Positions 28,259 through 37,372 of a stretch of 64,000 bases of DNA are shown in pieces (the stretch's first letter is position 1; each line of letters opens with the position of its first letter). This stretch comes from Cupriavidus cauae (GTDB taxonomy: Bacteria; Pseudomonadota; Gammaproteobacteria; Burkholderiales; Burkholderiaceae): assembly GCF_008632125.1 (NCBI RefSeq), contig NZ_VWRN01000023.1, positions 120,872 to 184,871 of the forward strand. Direction: 5' to 3'. A program made the position numbers and the translations under genes. Below the pieces are notes generated by a model. It was not told where the DNA came from. It was given only the letters and a program-made list of their open reading frames with translations, and did not search any database.

Positions 28259-29491
28259 TCAGGCCGCCTGCGCCTCGCCCGCCTCGCTCTGGCGCGCCAC
28301 ATAGCGGTCCAGCCAGCGGAACAGCAGCGGGTTGAGCACGATCGACAGCAAGGCGCCCGCCAGGATCAGGCTTTGCGCGCGTTCCGGCAGGATCTGCAGG
28401 AACACGCCGAGGCTGGCCAGAATGAAGGAGAACTCGCCGATCTGCGCCAGGCTGGCGGCGATCGTCATGCCGGTCCGGTTCGAATAACCGAACATCCGCA
28501 CGATGCCGAGGGCTGCCACCGACTTGCCGACCACGATGATCGATACGGTCGCCAGCACGCCCCACGGATCGCGCACCAGCACCATCGGGTCGAACAGCAT
28601 GCCGACCGAGACGAAGAACAGCACCGCGAAGGCGTCGCGCAGCGGCAGCGATTCCTCGGCCGCGCGATGGCTGAATTCGGACTCGGCCAGCACCATGCCG
28701 GCAAAGAACGCGCCCAGCGCGAACGACACGCCGAACAGCGAATAGGCGCCGAAGGCGACGCCGAGCGCGGTCGCCAGCACGCCCAGGCGGAACAGTTCGC
28801 GGCTGCCGGTCCAGACGATGCGCTCGAGCATCCACGGAATGAAGCGGCGGCCGATCACCAGCATCACGGCGACAAAGGCCGCGACCTTGCCGAGCGTCAG
28901 CGACACCGTCAGCAGGATGTCCGTGACGCTGGCCGCCGGCGCCTCCCCGCTGGCACCGGCCGGCACCAGCAGGCCGGACAGCGCCGGCAGCAGCACCAGC
29001 GCGAGCACCATCGCCAGATCCTCGACCACCAGCCAGCCGACCGCGATGCGGCCCTGCTCGCTGTCGACCAGATCGCGATCCTGCAAGGCCTTCAGCAGCA
29101 CCACGGTACTGGCGACCGACAGGGCCAGCCCGTAGACCAGGCCCTGGCCCCAACTCCAGCCGAAGCCCCAGGCGACGCCCATGCCAAGCAGTGTCGCGAT
29201 GCCGATCTGCGCCACCGCGCCGGGGATCGCGATCTTGCGCACCGCCATCAGGTCGCGGATCGAGAAATGCAGGCCCACGCCGAACATCAGCAGGATCACC
29301 CCCAGCTCGGCCAGCTCCGGCGCCAGCGCCTGGTCGGCGGTATAGCCCGGCGTATGCGGTCCGACCACCACGCCCGCGCACAGGTAGCCGATCAAGGGCG
29401 GCAACCGTAAACGCCCCGCCAACGCACCGAGGACAAATGCCAGGACAATGCCGCCGACGATGGTGCTGATGAGCGGAGTAGCGTGATGCAT
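28259..29491 (-). CDS. CPA2-type cation:proton antiporter, membrane domain only (KefB/YbaL-like)
   Basis: This 410-residue protein consists of about 12 hydrophobic segments with CPA2 motifs (PPLIGYLCAGVVVGP, FGVGLHFSIRDL, LGAFFAGMVLAESEF, AQIGEFSFILASLG). Full KefB/KefC/YbaL proteins carry a C-terminal RCK/TrkA-N nucleotide-binding domain; here the chain ends after the last membrane helix. Loss of that gate, or control by a separate protein, is implied. Start ATG 29491 is selected because family similarity begins at ISTIVGGIVLAF. The gene ends 63 bases from the 24-bp repeat. Confidence 0.87.
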   Translation of the reverse strand: MHHATPLISTIVGGIVLAFVLGALAGRLRLPPLIGYLCAGVVVGPHTPGYTADQALAPELAELGVILLMFGVGLHFSIRDLMAVRKIAIPGAVAQIGIATLLGMGVAWGFGWSWGQGLVYGLALSVASTVVLLKALQDRDLVDSEQGRIAVGWLVVEDLAMVLALVLLPALSGLLVPAGASGEAPAASVTDILLTVSLTLGKVAAFVAVMLVIGRRFIPWMLERIVWTGSRELFRLGVLATALGVAFGAYSLFGVSFALGAFFAGMVLAESEFSHRAAEESLPLRDAFAVLFFVSVGMLFDPMVLVRDPWGVLATVSIIVVGKSVAALGIVRMFGYSNRTGMTIAASLAQIGEFSFILASLGVFLQILPERAQSLILAGALLSIVLNPLLFRWLDRYVARQSEAGEAQAA

Positions 29492-29901
29492 GCGTGGTGG
29501 TTTCCTTCTGATGGCCGGCATGGCGCCGGGAAGTCGAACGGCGATCCGGTCCCGATCGACGCGGACACGCCGCCATCGACGGGGCCTGGTGCCGGCGCCG
29601 CCCGGGCGGACAGTCTGCGGAAATGAAACCGAATGGGAGTCGTCGCCACCGGCAGCGGTGCCCGGGGCGCGAGGCCTGGGCACGTTGCCAGCATGGTCCA
29701 GCAACGGCGACGACTGGTGCGATAGACGTAATGTATCACGCGAGCCACGCGGTAAAGCCGCGATAAGACCGCAAAAACGCCGCGCAGAGACAGAGAAAAG
29801 TCAGCGAGAGACCGCTGTGAATGCCCGCGAGGGCACGGGATCGGCGGCGAAAACCGCGGATCGGGCGCCGCGGATCGGGCGCAACAGAGGGGGAAGATCG
29901 A
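29492..29901. other. 410-base gap upstream of the antiporter gene
   Basis: No gene, tRNA or clear regulatory dyad is recognisable. Open frames here have atypical, Arg-rich composition and no ribosome-binding site. The stretch 29725-29815 is less GC-rich than its surroundings and may carry the antiporter promoter on the minus strand. Confidence 0.5.
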
Positions 29902-29975
29902 TGGAGGCGGGGGTCGGAATCGAACCGGCGTACACGGCTTTGCAGGCCGCTGCATAACCACTCTGCCACCCCGCC
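29902..29975 (-). tRNA. tRNA-Cys (anticodon GCA)
   Basis: On the minus strand the acceptor stem GGCGGGG pairs with CCCCGCC and is followed by an encoded TCCA end. The anticodon loop CTGCAAA carries GCA, and the T-arm has GGTTCGATTCC. It is the last tRNA of a three-tRNA group. Confidence 0.96.
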
Positions 29976-30049
29976 GGGTGACCTGGATGCTGGATTGTAG
30001 CCGCTGCGGCTTCCGGGCGCCGGAGGCCGATGCGGCAGCATCGCAAACT

Positions 30050-30071
30050 AAAAAGGGAAGCGCTGCTTCCC
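30050..30071 (-). terminator. Terminator between tRNA-Gly and tRNA-Cys
   Basis: On the minus strand, GGGAAGC-AGC-GCTTCCC is followed by TTTTT. It sits nine bases after the proximal tRNA-Gly and 75 bases before tRNA-Cys. Either it ends the glycine tRNA transcript or it attenuates transcription into tRNA-Cys. Confidence 0.85.
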
Positions 30072-30079
30072 TTTCGGAC

Positions 30080-30155
30080 TGGAGCGGGAGACGAGTCTCG
30101 AACTCGCGACCTCAACCTTGGCAAGGTTGCGCTCTACCAACTGAGCTACTCCCGC
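30080..30155 (-). tRNA. tRNA-Gly (anticodon GCC), second copy
   Basis: On the minus strand GCGGGAG pairs with CTCCCGC, followed by encoded TCCA. The anticodon loop TTGCCAA carries GCC. The sequence is identical to the copy 130 bases upstream. Confidence 0.96.
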
Positions 30156-30209
30156 ATGACACCTGCTGCGGCAAACCCGGAATTCGCTACCGGATCGACC
30201 AGAAAAATC

Positions 30210-30285
30210 TGGAGCGGGAGACGAGTCTCGAACTCGCGACCTCAACCTTGGCAAGGTTGCGCTCTACCAACTGAGCTACTCCCGC
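30210..30285 (-). tRNA. tRNA-Gly (anticodon GCC), first copy
   Basis: This is the same 76-base sequence as the second copy, with an encoded CCA end and anticodon GCC. It is the first tRNA after the promoter at 30396-30424. The tandem identity suggests recent duplication or gene conversion. Confidence 0.96.
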
Positions 30286-30395
30286 AGTGTCCTGCGTACT
30301 GCACTTGCAACAACACGGTGCTAAATCACTGCATATAGACCGCTTCTTGCTGCATCTCGCTTCGTTCGTTTTGTTTCGTCAGAAGCGAGAACGAA

Positions 30396-30424
30396 ATTAT
30401 GCAAACATCCGACAATGAAGTCAA
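30396..30424 (-). promoter_or_regulatory. Sigma-70 promoter of the tRNA-Gly operon
   Basis: On the minus strand TTGACT (30424-30419) and CATAAT (30401-30396) are separated by exactly 17 bases. The predicted start is about 100 bases upstream of the first tRNA-Gly. It lies just after the pgsA stop, so the tRNAs need not depend on pgsA read-through. Confidence 0.8.
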
Positions 30425-30444
30425 GCATATTTTTGCACTGATCC

Positions 30445-31044
30445 TCACTTTTGCGCCGCGGCCCGCGCGGCCGCCGCGCTGCGCTCCCGGATCTGCGGCC
30501 AGGCCAGCTTCATGTAATAGAACATCGACCAAAGGGTGAGCACCGCCGCCACATAGATCAGCCAGCCGCCCAGCATGCCGGCGTCGATGCCGAACAGCGG
30601 CGCATCGAACAGCAGCAGCGGGATCGCGATCATCTGGAACGTGGTCTTGAGCTTGCCCAGGAAATTGACGGCGACGCTCTTGGAGGCACCGATCTGCGCC
30701 ATCCACTCCCGCAGCGCCGAAATGGTGATCTCGCGCCCGATGATCACCAGGGCGATCAGATCGCTGACGCGGTCCAGCGCGAGCAGCGACAGCAGCGCAG
30801 CGGCGACCATCAGCTTGTCGGCAACCGGGTCGAGGAAGGCGCCGAACGACGAGGTCTGGTTCCAGCGCCGCGCCAGGAATCCGTCGAGCCAGTCCGTGGC
30901 CGCCGCCACGATGAAGAACACGGCCGCCGTCAGGTTCTTGGCGGGCATCGACAGCCAGGCATCGGGCAGATAGAAGACGCCGACCACGAGCGGGATCATG
31001 GCCACGCGCAGCCAGGTCAGCAGGATCGGAATATTCAGCGGCAT
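30445..31044 (-). CDS. pgsA: CDP-diacylglycerol--glycerol-3-phosphate 3-phosphatidyltransferase
   Basis: This 199-residue inner-membrane enzyme makes phosphatidylglycerol phosphate, the precursor of phosphatidylglycerol and cardiolipin. The CDP-alcohol phosphatidyltransferase signature DG-x2-AR-x8-G-x3-D-x3-D is complete, in DWLDGFLARRWNQ and FGAFLDPVADK. Four to five hydrophobic segments follow. It lies downstream of uvrC on the same strand, a common proteobacterial pairing, but separated here by 242 bases with short repeats. Confidence 0.95.
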   Translation of the reverse strand: MPLNIPILLTWLRVAMIPLVVGVFYLPDAWLSMPAKNLTAAVFFIVAAATDWLDGFLARRWNQTSSFGAFLDPVADKLMVAAALLSLLALDRVSDLIALVIIGREITISALREWMAQIGASKSVAVNFLGKLKTTFQMIAIPLLLFDAPLFGIDAGMLGGWLIYVAAVLTLWSMFYYMKLAWPQIRERSAAAARAAAQK

Positions 31045-31286
31045 AGGCGGATCGGCAGGGTCGAAGACGGGACAATCACGCGATTGTCGCCGATTCCGAC
31101 ATCAATTGAGCATTTCTCGAAGCGGGGACGACCGATCACGTTCCGCGCCGGCGGTGGCCGGTATCGGCGGCCGAACCCATGGCGGACCTGCAACCGGGGG
31201 GCCACGACCGGAGTGCGGCCACCGGCGTCCCACAACCGGATGCCGCGACCGGTCACCGCAACCGGTCACCGCAACCGGACGCCGCG
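31045..31286. other. uvrC-pgsA gap with short repeats
   Basis: The gap contains a run of imperfect 12-bp units of the type accggtcaccgca (about 31231-31275), directly downstream of the uvrC stop on the minus strand. No gene is recognised. Confidence 0.5.
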
Positions 31287-33569
31287 TCAGTGCAACTGCC
31301 GGTAGATTTCCTCGGCCAGCGCGCCCGAAATCCCGTCGACGCTGGCGAGCTCGTCGACGCTCGCCGCCATCACGCCGCGGATGCCGCCGAAACGGGTCAG
31401 CAGCTTCTGCCGCCGGCGCGCGCCGATTCCTTCGATCTCCTCCAGCCGCGAGGTGGTCCGCGTCTTCGCACGGCGCGCGCGCATGCCGGTGATGGCGAAG
31501 CGGTGCGCCTCGTCGCGGATCTGCGCCACCAGCATCAGCGCCGCGCTGCCCTGCCCCAGTTCCAGCGCGGGCCGGCCGTCGGCGAACACCAGCGTCTCGA
31601 GGCCGACCTTGCGGCCTTCGCCCTTGGCCACGCCGACCAGCAGCCCGATATCGAGACCGAGCTCCTCGAACACCTGGCGCGCGACCTCGACCTGCCCCTT
31701 GCCGCCGTCGATCAGCACGATATGCGGCATCGCGGCGCTGTCCTCCTGGCTGCGCTCGACCAGCTTCTGATAGCGGCGCGTCAGCACCTGGCGCATCGCC
31801 GCATAGTCGTCGCCGGGCGTGATGCCGTCGATGTTGTAGCGGCGGTATTCGCTGTTCTGCATCGCATGGTGATGGAACACCACGCACGAGGCCTGCGTCG
31901 CCTCGCCGGCGGTATGGCTGATGTCGAAGCATTCGACCCGCAGCGCGCCCAGATCGTCGAGCTCGATGCCGATGGTCTCCGCCAGCGCCCGCGTGCGAGC
32001 CTCCTGGCTGCCCTGCTCCGCCAGGCGCCGTGCCAGCGCCAGGGCCGCGCCCTGCTGCGCCATCTCCAGCCACGCGCGCCGCTGGCCCTGCGGCTGGCGC
32101 ACCAGCGTGATGCGGCGGCCAGCCTGCATCGTCAGCGCCTCCATCAGCGCGCCGTCGGCCGGCGCGTGACTGACCACCAGGATCGGCGGCACCGGCTGAT
32201 CGAGATAGTGCTGCGCCATGAAGGCGGCCAGCACGTTGGCGGCGACGCGCTCGGCCGTCGCGGCGCCCGACGCCGCAGGCGCGGCCGCCTCGGCAGGTTC
32301 GGCAGGTTCGGCGGGTTCGGCAGGTTCGACCAGATTGACCGGATTGGCCGGATCGGACGGCGCGCCGCCCTCGGCCGTGGCAACGACGTCCTCGGCCTCC
32401 TCGTCGACGATCATCGCGGCCTCCTCGACATGCGCGGGGAAGTACGCCTTGTCGCCCAGATGGCGGCCGCCGCGAACCATCGCCAGGTTGACGCAGGCGC
32501 GTCCGCCCTGCACCGCGACGGCCAGGATATCGATATCGCTGCTCTGCCCCACTTCCTCGACGGCCTGGCGCTTGAGCACCGTCGACAGCGCGCCGATCTG
32601 GTCGCGCACGGCGGCGGCCTGCTCGAACTCGAGCCGCTCGGCGTGCTGCTCCATCTTCTGCTGCAGGCCTTCGAGCACCTCCTTCTGTCGGCCCTGCAGG
32701 AAGCGCGCGGCGTTGCCCACGTCGCGCGCGTAATCCTCCTCGCTGATCGCGCCGACGCAGGGCGCCGTGCAGCGGTGGATCTGGTGCAGCAGGCACGGCC
32801 GGGTGCGGTTGTTGAAGACGGTGTCCTCGCAGGTCCGCAGCTGGAACACCTTCTGCAGGATCTGCATGCTCTCGCGCACCGCATGCGCGCTCGGGAACGG
32901 GCCGAAATACTGGTGGCGCCGATCGGTCGCGCCGCGGTAGTACGCCATGCGCGGATAGCGATGCGCCGACAGCTTCAGCAGGGGGTACGACTTGTCGTCG
33001 CGGAACAGGATGTTGTAGCGCGGCGTCAGCGCCTTGATCAGGTTGTTCTCGAGCAGCAGCGCCTCGGCCTCGCTGCGGACCACCGTGGTCTCGATGCGGG
33101 CGATGCGCGACACCATCATCGCGATGCGCGGCGACAGCTGGGTCTTGTTGAAATAGCTCGAGACGCGCTTCTTCAGGTCGCGCGCCTTGCCGACATAGAG
33201 CACGCCGCCGGCCGCGTCGTAATAGCGGTAGACGCCGGGCAGGCCCGGCAGCGCGGCGATCACGGGGCGAGGGTCGAAGTGGCTTTCCTGCTCCGATTCC
33301 TGTTCAAGCTCCGGCCCCTGCTCCGGCCCCTGCTCCGGCTTGCGCTGCGGCTCCTGCCGCGGTGCACCGGCCTTCGCGGGTGCGACCGAAGCGTCGGCCG
33401 ACGAAGCCCTGGCGGCGGGCGACGTCGACCCGGGCGTGTCGGGCCCTGGCTCGGGCGCGTCGAGGTGCGGCTCGGCCTCGGCAGGCGTGTCGATGCGCGG
33501 CTCGACCTCGGCGGGCGTGCCAGTGGGTTGCGGATCCGGACGTGACATCGGGGAAGGCGGCAGGGACAT
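31287..33569 (-). CDS. uvrC: UvrC, excinuclease ABC subunit C, with extra N-terminal and internal low-complexity segments
   Basis: About 760 residues, against roughly 600-650 usual. UvrC makes both incisions in nucleotide excision repair. The GIY-YIG domain starts near residue 98 ([25 protein letters not shown]). The Cys-rich region ([15 protein letters not shown]), UVR motif and RNase H-like nuclease core ([23 protein letters not shown]) follow, and the C-terminal helix-hairpin-helix pair ends the protein. The first 97 residues are Pro/Glu-rich with repeats. An insert of about 55 residues with PAE repeats splits the chain before the RNase H-like core. The start is uncertain: ATG 33569 and ATG 33548 both lack a clear ribosome-binding site. 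Confidence 0.95.
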   Translation of the reverse strand: MSLPPSPMSRPDPQPTGTPAEVEPRIDTPAEAEPHLDAPEPGPDTPGSTSPAARASSADASVAPAKAGAPRQEPQRKPEQGPEQGPELEQESEQESHFDPRPVIAALPGLPGVYRYYDAAGGVLYVGKARDLKKRVSSYFNKTQLSPRIAMMVSRIARIETTVVRSEAEALLLENNLIKALTPRYNILFRDDKSYPLLKLSAHRYPRMAYYRGATDRRHQYFGPFPSAHAVRESMQILQKVFQLRTCEDTVFNNRTRPCLLHQIHRCTAPCVGAISEEDYARDVGNAARFLQGRQKEVLEGLQQKMEQHAERLEFEQAAAVRDQIGALSTVLKRQAVEEVGQSSDIDILAVAVQGGRACVNLAMVRGGRHLGDKAYFPAHVEEAAMIVDEEAEDVVATAEGGAPSDPANPVNLVEPAEPAEPAEPAEAAAPAASGAATAERVAANVLAAFMAQHYLDQPVPPILVVSHAPADGALMEALTMQAGRRITLVRQPQGQRRAWLEMAQQGAALALARRLAEQGSQEARTRALAETIGIELDDLGALRVECFDISHTAGEATQASCVVFHHHAMQNSEYRRYNIDGITPGDDYAAMRQVLTRRYQKLVERSQEDSAAMPHIVLIDGGKGQVEVARQVFEELGLDIGLLVGVAKGEGRKVGLETLVFADGRPALELGQGSAALMLVAQIRDEAHRFAITGMRARRAKTRTTSRLEEIEGIGARRRQKLLTRFGGIRGVMAASVDELASVDGISGALAEEIYRQLH
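32291..32326 (-). repeat. 9-bp tandem repeat inside uvrC
   Basis: Four units of cggcaggtt (one with a single change) encode EPA tripeptides on the minus strand within the UvrC internal insert. Unit number can change without a frameshift. Confidence 0.85.
33309..33344 (-). repeat. 12-bp tandem repeat in the uvrC 5' region
   Basis: Three units of ctccggcccctg type encode PEQG tetrapeptides in the N-terminal extension of UvrC, ahead of the GIY-YIG domain. Confidence 0.75.
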
Positions 33570-33726
33570 GCGAGGGGCCGCCGCAAACGTGACGCGCTGC
33601 ACGCGCGAAGGCTCGCGGGGCTCTAAAATCGCAAGTTTAGAGCAATTCCGCCCGCCTCCTGCCAAACCGGCGGCCCCGCCTTCGCCTCACCGGGCCTGGC
33701 CCGCGCCGGAAACGGCCGACTTCCCT

Positions 33727-35034
33727 ATGACCATCCGCTCCTGGGACATCTTCTGCACCGTGATCGACAACTTCGGCGACATCGGTGTCTGCTGGCGGCT
33801 GGCCCGCCAACTCGCGCAGGAGCATGGCCACGCCGTGCGGTTGTGGGTCGACGATCTGGCCAGCTTTGCGCGCCTGGCGCCGGCCATCGATCCCGCTGCC
33901 GACCGCCAGCGCCTGGCCGGCGTCGAGGTCCGCCGCTGGGTCGCGGGCAGCGACGAGGGGCTGGGCGGGCCGGCGGGCGAGTCCGGAGGCCAAACGGCCG
34001 GAGAGACCGTCGGCGAGTCGGCTGGCGAGTCGGCTGGCGAGTCGGCTGGCGAGTTGGCAGGCAAGTCGGCAGGCAAGTCAGCGGGCGAGTCGATGGGCGA
34101 CATCGCGCCGCACGACGCGGTGATCGAGGCCTTCGCCTGCGAGCTGCCGCCGGCCTTCGTCGCCCGGATGGCGCAGGCGCCGCGCAAGCCGGTGTGGGTC
34201 AATCTCGAATACCTGAGCGCCGAGCCCTGGGTGCGCGAGCATCACGGCATGGCGTCGCCGCATCCGCGCCTGCCGCTGGTCAAGTACTTCTTCTTCCCCG
34301 GCTTCGAGCCGGGCACCGGCGGCGTGCTGCGCGAATCGCTGCTCGCCATGCAGCGGCGCAGCTTTACGGACTCGCCGGCAGCACAGGCGCGGCTGTGGCA
34401 TCGGCTCGGCGTCACGCCGATCGACGGCGCGCGCCGGGTCAGCCTGTTCGCTTACCCAAACCCGGCGCTGCCGGCGCTGCTGGCCCGCTGGCGCGACGGC
34501 GACGAGCCGGTGCAGTGCCTGATGCCGTCCGGCCCGGCGGCGCAGCAGGCGTTCGCCTGGGCGGGCACGGACGCCGCGGCGGCAGCGTCGCCCGGGGCGG
34601 CCTGCACCTTGGGCCGGCTGCATCTGCAGCAGGTGCCTTTCCTGCCCCAGGAGCAGTTCGACGAATTGCTGTGGGCCTGCGATGTCAACTTCGTTCGCGG
34701 CGAGGACTCGTTCGTGCGCGCCCAATGGGCCGCGCGCCCCTTCGTCTGGCACATCTATCCGCAGGCCGACGACGCCCATCGCGTCAAGCTGGACGCCTTC
34801 CTGGCGCTGTATCGGCAGCAGATCGGCGAGCCGGCCCACGCCGAGGCGATGACGCGCTTCTGGCATGTGTGGAACGGCGCCGCGCCGCCCGAGGACATCG
34901 CGGCCGCGTGGGACGGCCTGCGCGACGCGCTACCCGGCCTGGCGCGCACGGCGCAGCGCTGGCAGCACAGCCTGGCCGCGCTGGGCGATCTCGCAGCGAA
35001 CCTCGTAGCGTTTTGCGAAAGTCGGGTAAAATAG
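33727..35034 (+). CDS. earP: EarP, EF-P arginine-32 rhamnosyltransferase, with a repeat insertion
   Basis: This 435-residue GT-B inverting glycosyltransferase transfers rhamnose from dTDP-rhamnose to Arg32 of EF-P, which relieves stalling at proline stretches. The acceptor-side aspartates are in VIDNFGDIGVCWRLARQ (Asp14, Asp18), and the nucleotide-sugar motif RGEDSFVRAQWA places its Asp at 327. Family members have about 375-390 residues. The excess maps to residues about 78-126, a Gly/Glu/Ser/Ala tract encoded by 12-bp repeats within the N-terminal lobe. ATG 33727 is used; sequence further upstream belongs to the divergent uvrC leader. efp follows on the same strand. Confidence 0.95.
   Translation: MTIRSWDIFCTVIDNFGDIGVCWRLARQLAQEHGHAVRLWVDDLASFARLAPAIDPAADRQRLAGVEVRRWVAGSDEGLGGPAGESGGQTAGETVGESAGESAGESAGELAGKSAGKSAGESMGDIAPHDAVIEAFACELPPAFVARMAQAPRKPVWVNLEYLSAEPWVREHHGMASPHPRLPLVKYFFFPGFEPGTGGVLRESLLAMQRRSFTDSPAAQARLWHRLGVTPIDGARRVSLFAYPNPALPALLARWRDGDEPVQCLMPSGPAAQQAFAWAGTDAAAAASPGAACTLGRLHLQQVPFLPQEQFDELLWACDVNFVRGEDSFVRAQWAARPFVWHIYPQADDAHRVKLDAFLALYRQQIGEPAHAEAMTRFWHVWNGAAPPEDIAAAWDGLRDALPGLARTAQRWQHSLAALGDLAANLVAFCESRVK
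34012..34095 (+). repeat. 12-bp tandem repeat inserted in earP
   Basis: Seven contiguous units of ggcgagtcggct type encode (GESA) and (GKSA) tetrapeptides. The first three units are identical and the later ones carry one to three changes, as expected of a slippage-expanded minisatellite. Confidence 0.93.
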
Positions 35035-35209
35035 CGGGTTGATTTGATGGCGACCGGGCTGGAAATCCTGGGTTGCCCGCACGGCGCCTGACGGCGTCCG
35101 AGCCTGCGGGCCCCGCGCGGAACTGAGCACGGATCGCGAACGCGCCGCCCCGGCGCGCCCTCGCCACGCCGAACTCCCAGACATTTTTAATTCAGGAAGA
35201 TTAGTTCAG

Positions 35210-35770
35210 ATGAAAACCGCACAGGAACTCCGCGTCGGTAACGTGTTCATGATCGGTGCCGATCCGATGGTCGTGCAGAAGGCCGAGTACAACAAGTCGG
35301 GCCGCAACGCCGCGGTCGTCAAGATGAAGTACAAGAACCTGCTGACCGACGCACCGGGCGAGGCCGTGTTCAAGGCCGACGACAAGTTCGAAGTGGTCGT
35401 GCTGGATCGCAAGGAATGCACCTACTCGTACTTCGCCGACCCGATGTACGTGTTCATGGACGCCGACTACAACCAGTACGAAGTCGAAAGCGACAACATG
35501 GGCGATGCCCTGCACTACCTCGAAGACGGCATGAACGTCGAAGTGGTGTTCTACAACGACAAGGCCATCTCGGTCGAAATGCCGACCACGCTGGTGCGCG
35601 AGATCGTCTACACCGAGCCCGCCGTCAAGGGCGATACCTCGTCGGGCAAGGTGCTGAAGAACGCCAAGATCAATACCGGCTTCGAACTGCAGGTGCCGCT
35701 GTTCTGCAATATCGGCGACAAGATCGAAATCGACACCCGTACCGGCGAATACCGCAGCCGCGCCAACTAA
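35210..35770 (+). CDS. efp: Elongation factor P, arginine-32 (EarP-modified) type
   Basis: This 186-residue, three-domain factor promotes peptide-bond formation at polyproline stretches on the ribosome. The tip loop of domain I reads [11 protein letters not shown], with Arg exactly at position 32, the residue rhamnosylated by EarP. This is not the lysine type modified by EpmA/EpmB. The C-terminal motif [12 protein letters not shown] is typical. It lies 175 bases downstream of earP, probably with its own promoter in that gap. Confidence 0.97.
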   Translation: MKTAQELRVGNVFMIGADPMVVQKAEYNKSGRNAAVVKMKYKNLLTDAPGEAVFKADDKFEVVVLDRKECTYSYFADPMYVFMDADYNQYEVESDNMGDALHYLEDGMNVEVVFYNDKAISVEMPTTLVREIVYTEPAVKGDTSSGKVLKNAKINTGFELQVPLFCNIGDKIEIDTRTGEYRSRAN

Positions 35771-35810
35771 GGCGAGGCAGACGGACCCTCGCGGTCCGTG
35801 CCGAGACGAA

Positions 35811-35840
35811 AAAAGGGCAGCCCGACCGGCTGCCCTTTTT
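35811..35840. terminator. Bidirectional terminator between efp and nagZ
   Basis: A 12-bp stem (aaaagggcagcc / ggctgccctttt) with a five-base loop is flanked by A- and T-runs on both sides. It can end both the efp transcript and the long minus-strand block that finishes with nagZ. Confidence 0.93.
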
Positions 35841-35876
35841 CGTTGCGGCGCGATGATTGCCGCGAGCGCTGCGGCC

Positions 35877-36926
35877 TCAGCCGATCAGCGCCTCGTCGCG
35901 CAGCTGCCGCAGCGCGCTGCGATAGCCCGCGTCCTGCTCGAGCTTGTTCCAGTCCATCGCCTTGCCGCGCGCGAACAGCCGGCGCACGCGCCGTTGCGAG
36001 GCCTTGTCGATCGACACGTCGAGCTCGGCCAGCAACTGGTCGGCGCGCTCGGGATGATTGCAGATCAGCACCATGTCGCAACCGGCATCCAGCGCGGCAC
36101 GCGCGCCCTGCGTGACGGTGCCGGCGACGCTGGCGCCTTCCATGCTGAGGTCGTCGCTGAAGATCACGCCCTCGAAGCCGAGCTGGCCGCGCAGGATGTC
36201 CTGCAGCCAATAGCGCGAGAAGCCGGCGGGATTGGGATCGACCTTCGGGTAGATCACGTGGGCCGGCATCACCGAGGCCAGCGTCATACCCATCCATTGA
36301 TACGGCCGCACGTCCTGTTCCAGGATTTCGTCCAGCGTGCGCTCGTCGACCGGCACCGCGACATGCGAATCCGCCTCGACGTGGCCGTGCCCCGGGAAAT
36401 GCTTGCCGCAGTTGGCCATGCCGGCCAGCAGCAGGCCGTGGGTCAGATGGTTGGCCAGCATCGCCACCACGCGCGGATCCGCGTGGAAGGCGCGATCGCC
36501 GATCACGCCGCTGCGCCCGTAATCGAGATCGAGCACCGGCGTGAACGACAGGTCGATATCGCAGGCGCGCAGCTCGGCCGCCAGCACATAGCCGCACGCC
36601 ACTGCCGCGCGGGTCGCGGCCAGCACGTCCCGATCCCACAGCTCGCCGAGCCTGGCCATCGCCGGCAGATGGGTGAAGCCGTCCGTCTTGCAGCGCTGCA
36701 CCCGCCCGCCTTCATGGTCGATGCAGATCAGCACGTCGTCGCGCAGCGCGCGAATCTCGCGCGTCAGCGACACCAGTTGCGCGCGCGACTCGAAGTTGCG
36801 CGCGAACAGGATCACGCCGCCGGTCAGCGGATGCGAGATGCGGCGCGCATCGTCGGCGTCCAGCTGCTTGCCCTTGACATCCAGCACGACCGGGCCCGGT
36901 CGCTTGCCTGCGTTCTTCTTGGTCAT
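35877..36926 (-). CDS. nagZ: Beta-N-acetylhexosaminidase NagZ
   Basis: This 349-residue cytoplasmic glycoside hydrolase of family 3 removes GlcNAc from recycled muropeptides. It shows the DHEGGRVQR motif, KHFPGHGHVEADSH with the catalytic His/Asp dyad region, and the nucleophile aspartate in VIFSDDLSMEGA. ATG 36926 lies 17 bases after the acpS stop, so it is the last gene of the minus-strand block. The usual length is about 340 residues. Confidence 0.95.
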   Translation of the reverse strand: MTKKNAGKRPGPVVLDVKGKQLDADDARRISHPLTGGVILFARNFESRAQLVSLTREIRALRDDVLICIDHEGGRVQRCKTDGFTHLPAMARLGELWDRDVLAATRAAVACGYVLAAELRACDIDLSFTPVLDLDYGRSGVIGDRAFHADPRVVAMLANHLTHGLLLAGMANCGKHFPGHGHVEADSHVAVPVDERTLDEILEQDVRPYQWMGMTLASVMPAHVIYPKVDPNPAGFSRYWLQDILRGQLGFEGVIFSDDLSMEGASVAGTVTQGARAALDAGCDMVLICNHPERADQLLAELDVSIDKASQRRVRRLFARGKAMDWNKLEQDAGYRSALRQLRDEALIG

Positions 36927-36943
36927 CGGTGAAAGAGAGGGAG

Positions 36944-37372
36944 TTATCTGGGTAGGGACACGCCCGAGGTCTCGGCCGGCCCGGTCCGTTCCGCGATCGC
37001 GAAGGCGACCGCATAGTCGTGTTCGTCGCTGACGCTGACGCGCACCGTCAGGCCGCGTTCGTCCAGCCATTGCGCCAGTTCGCCGTGGCAGTGCGCATAG
37101 GGCTCGCCGGACGGCAGGTTCAGCAGTTCCATCGCGCGCCAGGTCATCGGCCAATGCATGCCCAGGCCGATCGCCTTGGAGAAGGCCTCCTTGGCGGCGA
37201 AACGCGTCGCCAGGAAGGCCAGGCCGCGCTTTTCGACGCGCGCGCGGCGCCGATGATAGACGGCAAGCTCCTGCGGGCCCAGCACCTTCTCGGCGAAGCG
37301 GCCGCCGGTGCGGGCCATCACGCCGCGCACGCGCTCGATCTGGATGATGTCGGTGCCGACGCCGTAGATCAC
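36944..37372 (-). CDS. acpS: Holo-ACP synthase (4'-phosphopantetheinyl transferase)
   Basis: This 142-residue enzyme loads phosphopantetheine on the serine of AcpP. The magnesium-binding Asp is in [12 protein letters not shown] and the second acidic motif is in [10 protein letters not shown]. The GTG start overlaps the pdxJ stop (GTGA), which indicates coupling. The C-terminus is about ten residues longer than in typical AcpS. Confidence 0.94.
   Translation of the reverse strand: MIYGVGTDIIQIERVRGVMARTGGRFAEKVLGPQELAVYHRRRARVEKRGLAFLATRFAAKEAFSKAIGLGMHWPMTWRAMELLNLPSGEPYAHCHGELAQWLDERGLTVRVSVSDEHDYAVAFAIAERTGPAETSGVSLPR

Noticed and set aside
29490..29957. Plus-strand frame of 155 codons upstream of tRNA-Cys
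   Set aside because: Runs antisense through the tRNA-Cys gene, has Arg/Pro-rich composition and no ribosome-binding site.
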